A DNA stretch of 64,000 nt from Streptomonospora nanhaiensis (lineage in GTDB: Bacteria; Actinomycetota; Actinomycetes; Streptosporangiales; Streptosporangiaceae), in the NCBI RefSeq assembly GCF_013410565.1, contig NZ_JACCFO010000001.1, positions 3,968,001 to 4,032,000 of the forward strand, in the 5' to 3' direction. The notes under the pieces are model-generated. The model was not told the origin of the DNA. It was given only the letters and a program-made list of their open reading frames with translations, and did no database searches. Below, piece after piece: positions 34,554 to 42,960 of this stretch. The position numbers and the translations under genes were made by a program. The stretch's first letter is position 1. Each line of letters begins with the position of its first letter.

Positions 34554-36320
34554 CTACACCGGCGGGTAAGCGTTGGCCAGCAGCTCCTGGAACTGCGCCG
34601 GGAACCAGTGGCCGGACAGCGGGGCGTTGGCCAGCGCGCCGGACATGTTGTAGTTGTTGCGCGCGTTGCCCTCGTAGGTGGGGTCGCACATCCGGTCGAA
34701 GCCCTTGCCCTCGTCGTTGTCGATGAACTCGCTGGAGCCGTCGGACTCGCCCGGAGGCTTCACCCACACGTAGGCGTCGATGCCCGGCTCGGGGTTGGCC
34801 TGCGGGCGCTCGCCCAGGCCCGCTCCGGACTGGTTGCACCAGTTGCCGACGTGGATGCGCCGGTCGATGCGGCTGGCCTCGACGAAGGAGTTGAGGTCGG
34901 TGGAGGAGCTGGGGCCGCTCGGCCGCTCCGAACCGCCCCACCCGTTGCGGGAGGTGTCGATCAGCATGCCGATGTCGCTGTTGAAGCCGGCGGACACGGC
35001 GCGGGTGCGCAGCGCCTGGGCGAAGGACAGCTCGTCGACGTACCGGTTCCAGTCGACCCAGCGCGACTGGCGGATCTGCTGGCCGTTGACGGTGCCGTTG
35101 ACGTCGATGTAGGGCTCCTCCAGCGCCGAGTAGTTGGCGGTGTTGACGATGAACCCGTGCACGTCGTCCACCGAGGCGCCCCCGGTGGTGGCGGCGTCGT
35201 GGAACAGCTCCACCGACGGGCCCAGGTTGTCGTCCCAGCCCAGCCAGCCGTGGTGGCCGGCGTCGATGTAGTTGTAGACGTTGGGGATGGCGCCGAGCTG
35301 GTCCAGGGCGTAGGCCACGCCCTCGACGTAGTTGCCGTTGGCCAGCATCTCGTTGCAGTTCTCGGTCGCGGTGGGCCGGCTGCCCACGTTGGTGACGAGG
35401 TTGGGCAGCGAGTCCGGCTCGATCGTGGTCACGATGCGCAGGTCGGCGAACGCCGGGTCGCTCATGATGTCGGCGATCGGGTCGATGTACTCGTTCTTGT
35501 AGACGTCGATCTCGTCGGCGTCCAGCTCGCCGTTGGAGGCCAGCGCCGCGCAGTCGCGGCCGGGGAGGTTGTAGATGACGACCTGGATCACCATGGGGTC
35601 GCCGTCGGACTGGGCCACGGCCTCCTCAAGGTGGTCGCGCAGCCCCATGCTGCCGGTGGTGGGGCTGTCGTTGCCCTCGATGGCGCCGCGCCGGTCCATC
35701 CACACCGCGGTGGACTCGTCGGCGATCGCGTCGCCGCCCGGCTCGCCGGCCGCGTTCTGCGACCAGATCGGGTTGACGTACATGTCGGCGCCCGCGAACG
35801 GGTTGTCGACCTTCTCACTCGGCTCCGGGGGGTCCGTGGGGTCGGGGTCCGGCGGGTCGGTCGGGTCGGGGTTGCCGGGGCCCGTGCCGCCGTCGCAGAC
35901 CACGCCGTTGAGGGTGAACGACTCCGGCACCTCGTTCTCACCGCTGTAGGTGCCGTTGAAGCCGATCTGCGCGCTGCCGTTGGTGGCCAGCGTGCCGTTG
36001 TAGTTGGCGTTGGTGACGGTCACGGCCTGGCCGGACTGGCTGAAGGAGCCGTTCCAGCCGTTGCCGATGCGCTGGTTGCCGGAGAACTCCCACTCCAGCT
36101 CCCAGGAGTTGAGCGCGTCGCCGAGATTGGTGATGGTCACACTGGCCGTGAAGCCGGTGGACCACTGGTTCACCACCGTGTACTCGACCTCGCACCCCTC
36201 GGCCGCCTGCGCGGGTGCGGCCACGGCGAGCGTGGCCGCGCCGAGCGCGAGCGCCGAGGCGCCCGCCACGGCCCGGCCCGGCCACCATCGGCCGCGCCCG
36301 CGATGGGGCTGTGATCTCAT
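34554..36320 (-). CDS. Secreted exo-cellulase (cellobiohydrolase), CBM2-GH6
   Basis: 588 residues. A signal peptide (RRAVAGASALALGAATLAVAAPAQA, cleaved near residue 39) precedes a CBM2 cellulose-binding module (about 40-145, bounded by Cys). A Pro/Asp/Thr linker (DPTDPPDPDPTDPPEP) leads to a GH6 catalytic domain with signature VIYNLPGRDCAALASNGE and the acid-bearing TTIEPDSLPNLV. The closest well-known design is Thermobifida Cel6B, which releases cellobiose from non-reducing ends; assignment as exo rather than endo rests on length and layout. No CelR box lies between this and the GH48 gene, so co-transcription or a separate promoter in the 194-bp gap is possible. Confidence 0.93.
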   Translation of the reverse strand: MRSQPHRGRGRWWPGRAVAGASALALGAATLAVAAPAQAAEGCEVEYTVVNQWSTGFTASVTITNLGDALNSWELEWEFSGNQRIGNGWNGSFSQSGQAVTVTNANYNGTLATNGSAQIGFNGTYSGENEVPESFTLNGVVCDGGTGPGNPDPTDPPDPDPTDPPEPSEKVDNPFAGADMYVNPIWSQNAAGEPGGDAIADESTAVWMDRRGAIEGNDSPTTGSMGLRDHLEEAVAQSDGDPMVIQVVIYNLPGRDCAALASNGELDADEIDVYKNEYIDPIADIMSDPAFADLRIVTTIEPDSLPNLVTNVGSRPTATENCNEMLANGNYVEGVAYALDQLGAIPNVYNYIDAGHHGWLGWDDNLGPSVELFHDAATTGGASVDDVHGFIVNTANYSALEEPYIDVNGTVNGQQIRQSRWVDWNRYVDELSFAQALRTRAVSAGFNSDIGMLIDTSRNGWGGSERPSGPSSSTDLNSFVEASRIDRRIHVGNWCNQSGAGLGERPQANPEPGIDAYVWVKPPGESDGSSEFIDNDEGKGFDRMCDPTYEGNARNNYNMSGALANAPLSGHWFPAQFQELLANAYPPV

Positions 36321-36450
36321 AGATCCTCCTTGGACGCGTGGCCCGCCGGTCCGGGGACCGGGTGCGGCGGGCCGGTTAGGGGATGGGGAGGGCGGCCGCC
36401 GGGCTGGGATGTCCGGCGGCCGGTTCTTCCGGTCCGGCGTTCAGCGCCCC

Positions 36451-36472
36451 GCCGCCGTGCGGCGGCGGCGGA
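36451..36472 (-). terminator. Hairpin between GH48 and GH6 genes
   Basis: CGCCGCCG and CGGCGGCG arms around a TG(C) loop sit 45 bp past the GH48 stop. It may attenuate read-through from GH48 into GH6 or protect the GH48 mRNA end. Confidence 0.4.
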
Positions 36473-36514
36473 ACGCGAGGCCCGCCGGACCGGAGGTCGT
36501 CGGTGTCCGGCCGG

Positions 36515-39430
36515 CTAGCCGAACAGGTTGTCGTGCGTCGCGAAGGCCGTGGCGATCTCCGCCTGCGACCAGAAGCGGTGGTAGGTGAAGGTGGGGGCCG
36601 GCCCGTCGGGGTTGGCGAGGTAGTCCTCGACCTTGGACCACTGCGGGTCGTCCTCGTAGAAGGAGCGGATGGACAGGAACGTCGAGCCGGGCTCGACCGG
36701 GTCGCCGTTGGCCATCTGGCCCGACCAGCCGCTGGGGACGTACACCTCGTCGTCGAAGCGCGCGTAGTCGGCGCGGGTCTCCTCGACGGCGATGCCGATG
36801 TCGTCCTCGTTGGCGATCAGCGCGTCCAGCAGGCCCTCGCCCGTGGTGCGGGCCTCGGCGTCGCCGGAGGCGGCGGCGTAGTAGAGCAGCGTCTTGGCCA
36901 GGGAGGCCGCGACACCGACGTCCTGGCCGTGCGAGACGACCTCGACGTGCAGGTCGGGGTTGCCGGTGGACTCCCCGTCCCAGGTGTCGGGCTCGCCCGA
37001 CCACTCCATGTCGGCCGGGACCGCGAAGTCGCCGCCCGTTCCGACCTCGGTGTTGGCGATGGCCCAGGGCACCCAGTCCTCCAGGATGCCGCCGGCGCGC
37101 TCGTCGCCGGTCTCGTAGTAGAGCTGGGCGACGCGCTCCATGCCCCACACCTGGAAGCCGAACCAGCGGTTGGACGGCGGGTCGTGCCAGACCGGCTGCC
37201 AGTCGTAGTAGAGGCCGTAGAAGGTGGGGGACCCGGCCGGCGGCTGGGCGTACCTGCCCGCCCAGCTGTTGGTCGCGCCGCCGGCGATGCCGCCCTCGGA
37301 CGACTGGAGCCACTCCATGAACTCCAGCTGCCGGTCCAGGCTGGTGGCCCAGTCCTCGGCCGCCGTGGGCGACTCAGGGATCAGCTCGGGCACCTCCGAC
37401 AGCGCGTAGGCCGCCATGGGGTTCTGGTAGCCCTGGTGGGAGGAGCTGCCGCCGATGCGCCAGGCCCACGGGTACTGCGCCGACTCCATGGCGCCGCCCC
37501 AGGCGTAGTACCAGGACATCAGGTAGTGGGCGCTGTTCTTGCCCTGGCCGGCCGCGCACTGCTGCGGACCGACGCAGTCGCCGATCTCCTTGAAGTACTT
37601 GTCGAACATGGCGTAGCGCAGGTAGTCGCCCATCTTGGAGGCGTCGCTGACCACGTCGGCGACCTCGTCGGCGTTGCCCTGCTCCTCGGCCCACTGGTGG
37701 GCCCAGTACGCCACCTGCACCGCGCGGGCGTCGGCGTCGGGGGCGTTGGTGTAGCGCCACTGCTGGGAGTAGGCGGAGTCGTCGGTGAACAGGTCGAGGA
37801 ACCCGTTGTCGCCGCCGTGCTCGAACGTCTCGCACGAGGGGTGCGGCACCGTCTCCCACACCGACTCCTGCGAGCCGCGCTGGAAGGTGTTGATGAAGGC
37901 CGGGGCGTCGTCGGTGCCGTCACCGCAGAAGCCGTAGCCGTAGGTGTTGTCGACGTCCAGCAGCCAGTGCATGCCGTAGACCTCGTCGGTCCCGTAGGTG
38001 CTGCTCAGCTCCTGGGCCAGCGGGTCGTCGCCGACGGGCACGCCCTGGTCGAGCGCCGCGGGGTAGCCCTGCGGGGTGTCGTGCTCGGGGATGTAGGTCG
38101 CCGGCGCCGAGGGGTCGTAGGAGCCGTTGGTCGGCTGGTCCTCGGTCTCGGGGATGATGAACTCCTCCAGCGACGCCCACGCGTCGTTGAAGGGGCCCCA
38201 GTCGCCGGTGATGCGGCCGTAGTCGGCCTCCAGCCACAGGTAGTAGCTGAACGCCTCGGAGGTGGTGGCGTGGCCGTGGTCGGGCGCCTCCACGATCAGC
38301 GTCTCGACCGAGTGGTAGGGCACCAGCAGGCCGTCGAACTCGCGGAAGTAGCCGCTGGCGGGGTCCTTGATCTTCTCGTACTGCTCAAGGAACGCCGCCT
38401 CGTAGTCCGAGGTGTTGGGGTCGATCTCGGTGACCTCGACGGTGTCGGACCCGTAGCCCTGGCCGGAGGCGGTGATGACCGCCGAGCCGAGCGCGCCGCC
38501 GTTGTCCGCCGAGGAGACCGTGACCTCCTGTTCGGTGTCCCAGTTGTCGGGCGTGAAGGTCAGCTCGGCGCCCTCGGAGACGGTGATGTCGGAGCTGCCC
38601 TCGGTGCGCTCGACGGTGACGTCCACGGGGGCGTCGGGGGCGTTGGACAGCGAGACGTCGAAGGTGGCGGTGCCGCCCTGGCGCACGCTGAGGTTGGCGG
38701 GGGTGGCCTGGAGTTGGGGCTCGTCGATGACCTCGACGGCCGCGGCGTCGGAGGTGGTGCTGGCGCCCTGGTCGTCGACCGCGGTGGCCGTGACCGAGTA
38801 GGGGCCGACCTCGGCGCCGGACCAGGTGGCGGTGTAGGGGGCGGAGTCGTCGGTGGCGATCTCGGTGCCGTCGGCCTCGAAGACCACGTGGTCGATCTCG
38901 CCGTCGCTGTCGCTGGCCTCGGCGGCCAGTTCGATGTCCTCGCCGGCGAGGAAGGTCGCGCCGTCGGCCGGTGAGGTCAGCTCGACCTCGGGGGCCGCGT
39001 TCTCCTCGGCGCCGTTGCAGGCGGTGCCGTTGAGGGTGAACGACTCGGGCACGCCGTTGGAGCCGCTGATGCTGCCCTGGAACCCGACGGTGGCGGACTC
39101 GCCGGTGCCGAGGTCGGGGTTCCAGCCGGGGTGGCGCACGGTCACGTTGGCGCCGCTCTGGCTGAACTCGCCGGACCAGCCGTTGGTGACGCGCTGGCCG
39201 TCGGGGAACGCCCAGCCCAGCGACCAGTTGTTGACCGGGTCGCCCTCGTTGGTCACCGTGACGTTGGCGGTGAAGCCGCTGCCCCACTCGTTGGTGATCT
39301 GGTAGTCGACGGAACACGCCGTGGCGGCGAACGCGGGTGTGGCCGGCATCAGCGCGGCCACAAGGCCCGCGGCGACGCCGCCCGCTAACAGCCGCCCGCG
39401 CGGCCATCGGGTTAACAGCCGGGAACCCAT
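36515..39430 (-). CDS. Secreted processive cellulase, CBM2-Ig-GH48
   Basis: 971 residues. Signal peptide to about residue 36 (AATPAFA), then CBM2 (about 37-140), an Ig-like module (PEVELTSPADGATF, 145-235), a Calx-beta-like module (TPANLSVRQGGTATFDVSLS, 240-330), and a full GH48 domain to the C-terminus (FLEQYEKIKDPASGYF; HGGDNGFLDLF; SWYYAWGGAM). GH48 enzymes act from the reducing end and synergise with GH6 exocellulases. Actinobacterial GH48 enzymes usually carry one fibronectin-III module; here two different modules are present. The start at 39430 is supported by GGAGG 10 bp upstream. It is the first gene of the cellulase pair, under two CelR/CebR sites. Confidence 0.95.
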   Translation of the reverse strand: MGSRLLTRWPRGRLLAGGVAAGLVAALMPATPAFAATACSVDYQITNEWGSGFTANVTVTNEGDPVNNWSLGWAFPDGQRVTNGWSGEFSQSGANVTVRHPGWNPDLGTGESATVGFQGSISGSNGVPESFTLNGTACNGAEENAAPEVELTSPADGATFLAGEDIELAAEASDSDGEIDHVVFEADGTEIATDDSAPYTATWSGAEVGPYSVTATAVDDQGASTTSDAAAVEVIDEPQLQATPANLSVRQGGTATFDVSLSNAPDAPVDVTVERTEGSSDITVSEGAELTFTPDNWDTEQEVTVSSADNGGALGSAVITASGQGYGSDTVEVTEIDPNTSDYEAAFLEQYEKIKDPASGYFREFDGLLVPYHSVETLIVEAPDHGHATTSEAFSYYLWLEADYGRITGDWGPFNDAWASLEEFIIPETEDQPTNGSYDPSAPATYIPEHDTPQGYPAALDQGVPVGDDPLAQELSSTYGTDEVYGMHWLLDVDNTYGYGFCGDGTDDAPAFINTFQRGSQESVWETVPHPSCETFEHGGDNGFLDLFTDDSAYSQQWRYTNAPDADARAVQVAYWAHQWAEEQGNADEVADVVSDASKMGDYLRYAMFDKYFKEIGDCVGPQQCAAGQGKNSAHYLMSWYYAWGGAMESAQYPWAWRIGGSSSHQGYQNPMAAYALSEVPELIPESPTAAEDWATSLDRQLEFMEWLQSSEGGIAGGATNSWAGRYAQPPAGSPTFYGLYYDWQPVWHDPPSNRWFGFQVWGMERVAQLYYETGDERAGGILEDWVPWAIANTEVGTGGDFAVPADMEWSGEPDTWDGESTGNPDLHVEVVSHGQDVGVAASLAKTLLYYAAASGDAEARTTGEGLLDALIANEDDIGIAVEETRADYARFDDEVYVPSGWSGQMANGDPVEPGSTFLSIRSFYEDDPQWSKVEDYLANPDGPAPTFTYHRFWSQAEIATAFATHDNLFG

Positions 39431-39814
39431 GGTGAGGAGTACCTCCAGTTTCCGTGAGGTCCCGCCACGGCGGCGGGATGTGGGGGATACGCCCGAGGGC
39501 GCGTGAAGCCGGGGGTGGGGCACGGAGTCGACTGGGAGAACACGGACGGTCGCGCGCGGACACGCGGGGTGACCGCACCGGCCGACAGGCGGGGTCCGGA
39601 CGCCGGGCGCCGGAGACGGCGTGCGCGGGGACGGGCGGACGCCTCGGGGCGTCGCACCGGAAGACGGGGGATGCGGGGTGGGGGATACGGGGTGCGGGGG
39701 ATGCGGGCGTTGTGGGGGAGCCGCCCGGGAGGCGAATGGGGGATGCGCCAGGGGGAGGGGTGGGTGCCGGTGTCGTTTGCGGGGATGGAGGGGGATGGAC
39801 GTTCGGCGGCGATC

Positions 39815-39828
39815 TGGGAGCGCTCCCA
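39815..39828. promoter_or_regulatory. CelR/CebR operator 1
   Basis: TGGGAGCGCTCCCA, exactly the palindrome bound by the LacI-family cellulase repressors CelR (Thermobifida) and CebR (Streptomyces), which release DNA when cellobiose or cello-oligosaccharides bind. It is 385 bp upstream of the GH48 start. Confidence 0.9.
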
Positions 39829-39902
39829 GAACGCATCGGGCTCCACCGCGGTGCGCCGGAGCCTTGGCGGTTGTCGCGCTCCTGGATGATCTGCGTCACT
39901 CC

Positions 39903-39916
39903 TGGGAGCGCTCCCA
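39903..39916. promoter_or_regulatory. CelR/CebR operator 2
   Basis: A second exact TGGGAGCGCTCCCA, centred 88 bp from the first, about eight helical turns. Two sites suggest cooperative or looped repression of the GH48-GH6 pair. No repressor gene is inside the window. Confidence 0.9.
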
Positions 39917-40113
39917 ATCACAGTAACGAGATCATTTCGGCGTGTAAACCGTCTATGACGTTTTTCCCGAGCCAATCCCAACCCGACGCGCACCCCAGGA
40001 AGGGCCAAACCGCCCTTTCGAGTGGGGGCGAAGGATCAACGGATGGGCGGGGAAATGGCGGCAAAGTGGTACCGCAAGAAGGGAGCGGCCGCTATCGTCC
40101 CATTTCAATAAGG

Positions 40114-40141
40114 GTGCTCCCCGCGCGCCCGGGATGAACGG
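40114..40141 (+). repeat. Solitary CRISPR-like repeat A (degenerate, type I-E type)
   Basis: The sequence begins GTGCTCCCCGCGCG and ends GGGATGAACGG, close to actinobacterial I-E repeats, with one weakened stem. The 30 bp before it (AGCGGCC..TATCGT.CCA.TTCAATAAG) matches the flank of repeat B base for base at most positions, so an old leader end is also kept. No second repeat follows. Confidence 0.55.
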
Positions 40142-40153
40142 GGCACGCGAAGA

Positions 40154-41638
40154 TCAGTCGGCGGACTCCGTCTTCTTGGGCCGCAGGTGCGAGATCAGCC
40201 CCCGGAGTTGCCGCCGGGCCCCCGGGTCGGTGCCGTCGCCGATCGCGTACCACAGTGTCGGCGTCAGACGCGGGCCGATGCGCACCGGCGGGACGGGGGC
40301 CGCCGTCGCGTGGTCGAGGCCGCCGACCCTGTGGACCCCCTCCGCTCCCAGCGCCAGCCCGACCGGAACCAGCGCCCCGCTGTAGGACGCCGCGCGCGTG
40401 AGGTCGGCGCGGCCGCGTCGGCGGTGGACGTTGAGGGACTGGAGGCTGCCGCCCGTGCCCAGTTCCTCGACCAGTCCCCTCACCGCCGACAGGCCCGGCT
40501 CGGTCCCCGCCGGGTAGGCCACCGCCAGCGTGACGCTCTCCTTCACGCCCTCCGCCACCCGTTCCACGCGAAGGCTCCCGCTGAACGGCCGCGCGCCTCC
40601 GTGCGGTCCCAGGAACACCACCCGCGAGCCGCGCGGCGCGCGCTTCCGGACGAGTTCGGTCAGCTTTTCGCGGTCCCACACCAGCGGCGCGGGCTCGCTC
40701 GTCCCCCACAGCGCCGGCGCGGACCCGGCGAGGGCCCCGGCCAGCAGTTCCACCTCTCCCCCGACGCGCAGTTCGGAGTCGGCCGGGTGCAGCATCTTCA
40801 GGTCGAGGACGAGGTGGTCGACCAGGGTGTCGTCCTTCCGGCGGAACAGCGGATGCACCGCGCGGTCGGACGCCCGCTCGGGGTCGCGCACGAATCCGGC
40901 GTCCTGGTGCCACACCAGCGGGGCGCCGAAGAGGCCGTCGTAGTAGGTGCCGTCGGATGCGCGTACAACCCATCGCGCCATCGGGTTCTGCAGCAGGGCG
41001 GCCAGTTCGTGGGTCAGCCGCGCCTCGGGCGGGGTGACCAGCTGGAACGCGCGCTGCTCCCGCCCCTGCCCGGCGACCGCGTCGATGATCCACGGCGACA
41101 GCGGCACCACGGGCCGGTCCTGCACCGCGACCGCCACCCGCTCGGTGGACAGGGAGACGGCGGGGTGGTCGGTCGTTCCCAGCAGCAGCGGATCGTCCCG
41201 GCGCAGGCGCGGTTTGGCCTCCCAGATGTAGCCGCCGAACTGGGCCACGAGCGCGGCGGCGAAGCGCCGCGCCATGTCGGCGGTGTCGGTGTCGGCATCG
41301 TTGCCGGTGCCGGTGCCGTCGGCGCCGAGTTCGCCGCCGCGCGCCTCGACCCACCACGGGCGCTCGGGCAGCGGGGTCCGGGCGGGGTCCGTGCCGGCGC
41401 CGCTCCGCCAGACCACCGCGTCGCCTCCGCCCAGCAGCCGGCGGACCTCGTCCAGGCCGGACAGCCGCTGCCCGGCCTGCGCGGCGGCGAGCAGCCGGCC
41501 GGAGTCGTCGCGCATCTCCACCACGGCGCCCTCGGCCACCGTGCGGACGCGCGCCCCGGGGTCGGCGTGGACCAGGGCCCTGGTCATTCCGCGCATGGTG
41601 GGGCGGTTCTCCAGGAGCGCGACGACGTCGTGGGTCAT
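40154..41638 (-). CDS. DUF6177 family protein in a toxin locus
   Basis: 494 residues, no signal peptide or transmembrane segment. The start MTHDVVALLENRP and blocks such as FGGYIWEAKPRLRRDDPLLLGT and ESVTLAVAYPAGTEPG place it in the DUF6177 family, often encoded beside DUF6507 proteins and large secreted toxins in Streptomyces. The function is not known; a helper for loading or secretion of the toxin is conceivable from context. The start at 41638 follows GGGGACCCCC, a weak site. It follows two immunity-like genes at a 32-bp gap, all on the minus strand. Confidence 0.6.
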   Translation of the reverse strand: MTHDVVALLENRPTMRGMTRALVHADPGARVRTVAEGAVVEMRDDSGRLLAAAQAGQRLSGLDEVRRLLGGGDAVVWRSGAGTDPARTPLPERPWWVEARGGELGADGTGTGNDADTDTADMARRFAAALVAQFGGYIWEAKPRLRRDDPLLLGTTDHPAVSLSTERVAVAVQDRPVVPLSPWIIDAVAGQGREQRAFQLVTPPEARLTHELAALLQNPMARWVVRASDGTYYDGLFGAPLVWHQDAGFVRDPERASDRAVHPLFRRKDDTLVDHLVLDLKMLHPADSELRVGGEVELLAGALAGSAPALWGTSEPAPLVWDREKLTELVRKRAPRGSRVVFLGPHGGARPFSGSLRVERVAEGVKESVTLAVAYPAGTEPGLSAVRGLVEELGTGGSLQSLNVHRRRGRADLTRAASYSGALVPVGLALGAEGVHRVGGLDHATAAPVPPVRIGPRLTPTLWYAIGDGTDPGARRQLRGLISHLRPKKTESAD

Positions 41639-41670
41639 GTGGGGGGTCCCCTCTGTGCCGGGTCTGGGGC

Positions 41671-42306
41671 CTACAGGTGGTCGCTGACGTCGACGCCCGT
41701 GCCGTCCTCGCCGACATGGGCGCTCACGCCGTAGTTATAGGGGGTGCCGAAGAACGTCGGACCGCCGGGGGTGCCGGGGAAGCCGAGCGCCTGCTCAACG
41801 GCCCGCAGCCCGGCGGCCAGGCGCGGCGCGTTCCGTTCGTGGACCTCGGGGTGCGGGGTGCCGAAGAAGTCGCGCTCCGCCCAGATGTCGTGGAAGACGC
41901 ATACTTCGACTCCCAGGCGGTCAGCGCCGGGAGCGGTGTTCACCTCCACGATCCGGTCGTGTCCTTGACCGCCGCCGTCAGGAGCGGATATCCCGCCGTA
42001 GCCCAAGAAGGTGAGTCGTAGCGGCGCCGCATCCGGTGCGACGGCAGGAGTATTCGCGAGGACTGCGTCGGCGAGTTCATCGAGTGGTGCTGTGCGCGCC
42101 CGCCTGAAGAGGGAAGTGAACCTGGAGACGTCCTCGCTAACGTGGCTCCAGTCCACAGCGAGTTCACAGCGGTCGACCAGGCCGTTTTCAGCAAGTCGGT
42201 CGATCACCTCGCGCGAGAGGAGTAGGGCCTTATTGAGGTCCGGTCCGGTTTCCGCGGTCCTCCAATTCCAATGGGCAATGGGTCCGCGCGCTTCCGGGCG
42301 CCTCAT
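41671..42306 (-). CDS. Putative immunity protein 2 of the toxin locus
   Basis: 211 residues, soluble. It shares the block HDIW-x5-F-x-G-PHP-x-VHERNAPRL with the protein encoded just upstream, so the two are paralogues with similar length and order of motifs (divergent N-termini, common C-terminal half). Its position downstream of a polymorphic toxin fits an immunity protein. It overlaps the paralogue by 4 bp (ATGA). GC content is lower than in core genes. I do not recognise the family. Confidence 0.6.
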   Translation of the reverse strand: MRRPEARGPIAHWNWRTAETGPDLNKALLLSREVIDRLAENGLVDRCELAVDWSHVSEDVSRFTSLFRRARTAPLDELADAVLANTPAVAPDAAPLRLTFLGYGGISAPDGGGQGHDRIVEVNTAPGADRLGVEVCVFHDIWAERDFFGTPHPEVHERNAPRLAAGLRAVEQALGFPGTPGGPTFFGTPYNYGVSAHVGEDGTGVDVSDHL

Positions 42307-42944
42307 GGGTTTTCACCTGCATCTTCGGCTTGGATGGTGAGAGAAACGCCATAGCCGACGGGTTCGGCGTATTTCGTCGGCTCGTCAGGTTCATCGGCGT
42401 CGAGAGGAGTGCTCAATGCGGTCTCAAGGTCGCGCAGGGCCTTTTCGAGCCGTGGCGCGTTGCGCTCGTGAACATCGGGGTGCGGCCGTCCGAGGAAGTC
42501 GCTGAGCGACCAGATGTCGTGATGGACTCCCACCGTAAGCAGGGTGGCAGAGTCGTACACGGTAAGAGTCGCTGAGCAGATGTCCGGTTCCTCTCTCAGA
42601 GTGTCTGAGGGAGTAGCCCAGTATCCCCTTCCGCGCAAGTGGAGATGTGAGGGGATCGCGTCGGGATGGCCCGATGGGCGGCTTTTTCGAATATCCGAGG
42701 AAAACGCCTCGGGGGTCTCCCGAAAAGGATTTCGGATTCGTGTCCGCGGCCAGATCGGTCCCGTTGCGCCGCTGTGCCACTCTACGTCGACATGGTCGAG
42801 CACCAGCAGTCCGGCCTTCTCCAGCGTGTCGGCCACCGTCAGCGCGATCGGTGCCCCCACGTCGAGCCCGTCTGCGTCTACATCGTGATCAAGAAGCCAG
42901 GTCCACGTTGCGATCGGGCTCCGCACGCTCATCAGTGAAGACAT
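42303..42944 (-). CDS. Putative immunity protein 1 of the toxin locus
   Basis: 213 residues. The C-terminal half DIWSLSDFLGRPHPDVHERN parallels the downstream gene, and the N-terminal half has LLVLDHVDVEWHSGATGP. It starts 16 bp after the toxin stop, the usual place for a cognate immunity gene. The lower GC (for example TTTTCGAATATCC) suggests transfer with the toxin tip. The start at 42944 has a GAGATG site. The function is inferred from position only. Confidence 0.6.
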   Translation of the reverse strand: MSSLMSVRSPIATWTWLLDHDVDADGLDVGAPIALTVADTLEKAGLLVLDHVDVEWHSGATGPIWPRTRIRNPFRETPEAFSSDIRKSRPSGHPDAIPSHLHLRGRGYWATPSDTLREEPDICSATLTVYDSATLLTVGVHHDIWSLSDFLGRPHPDVHERNAPRLEKALRDLETALSTPLDADEPDEPTKYAEPVGYGVSLTIQAEDAGENP

Positions 42945-42960
42945 CTCAACGCCCCTGGGT

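Larger units (their letters stand above)
39431..40113. other. Cellulase control region
   Basis: About 680 bp without a supportable gene. It holds the two 14-bp operators, and from 39655 to 39775 a stretch whose plus strand is dense in G-runs (repeats of GGGGATNCGGGG). The transcript of the minus-strand cellulase genes is correspondingly C-rich and G-poor. The leader from the operators to the GH48 ATG is about 380 nt. Confidence 0.6.
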
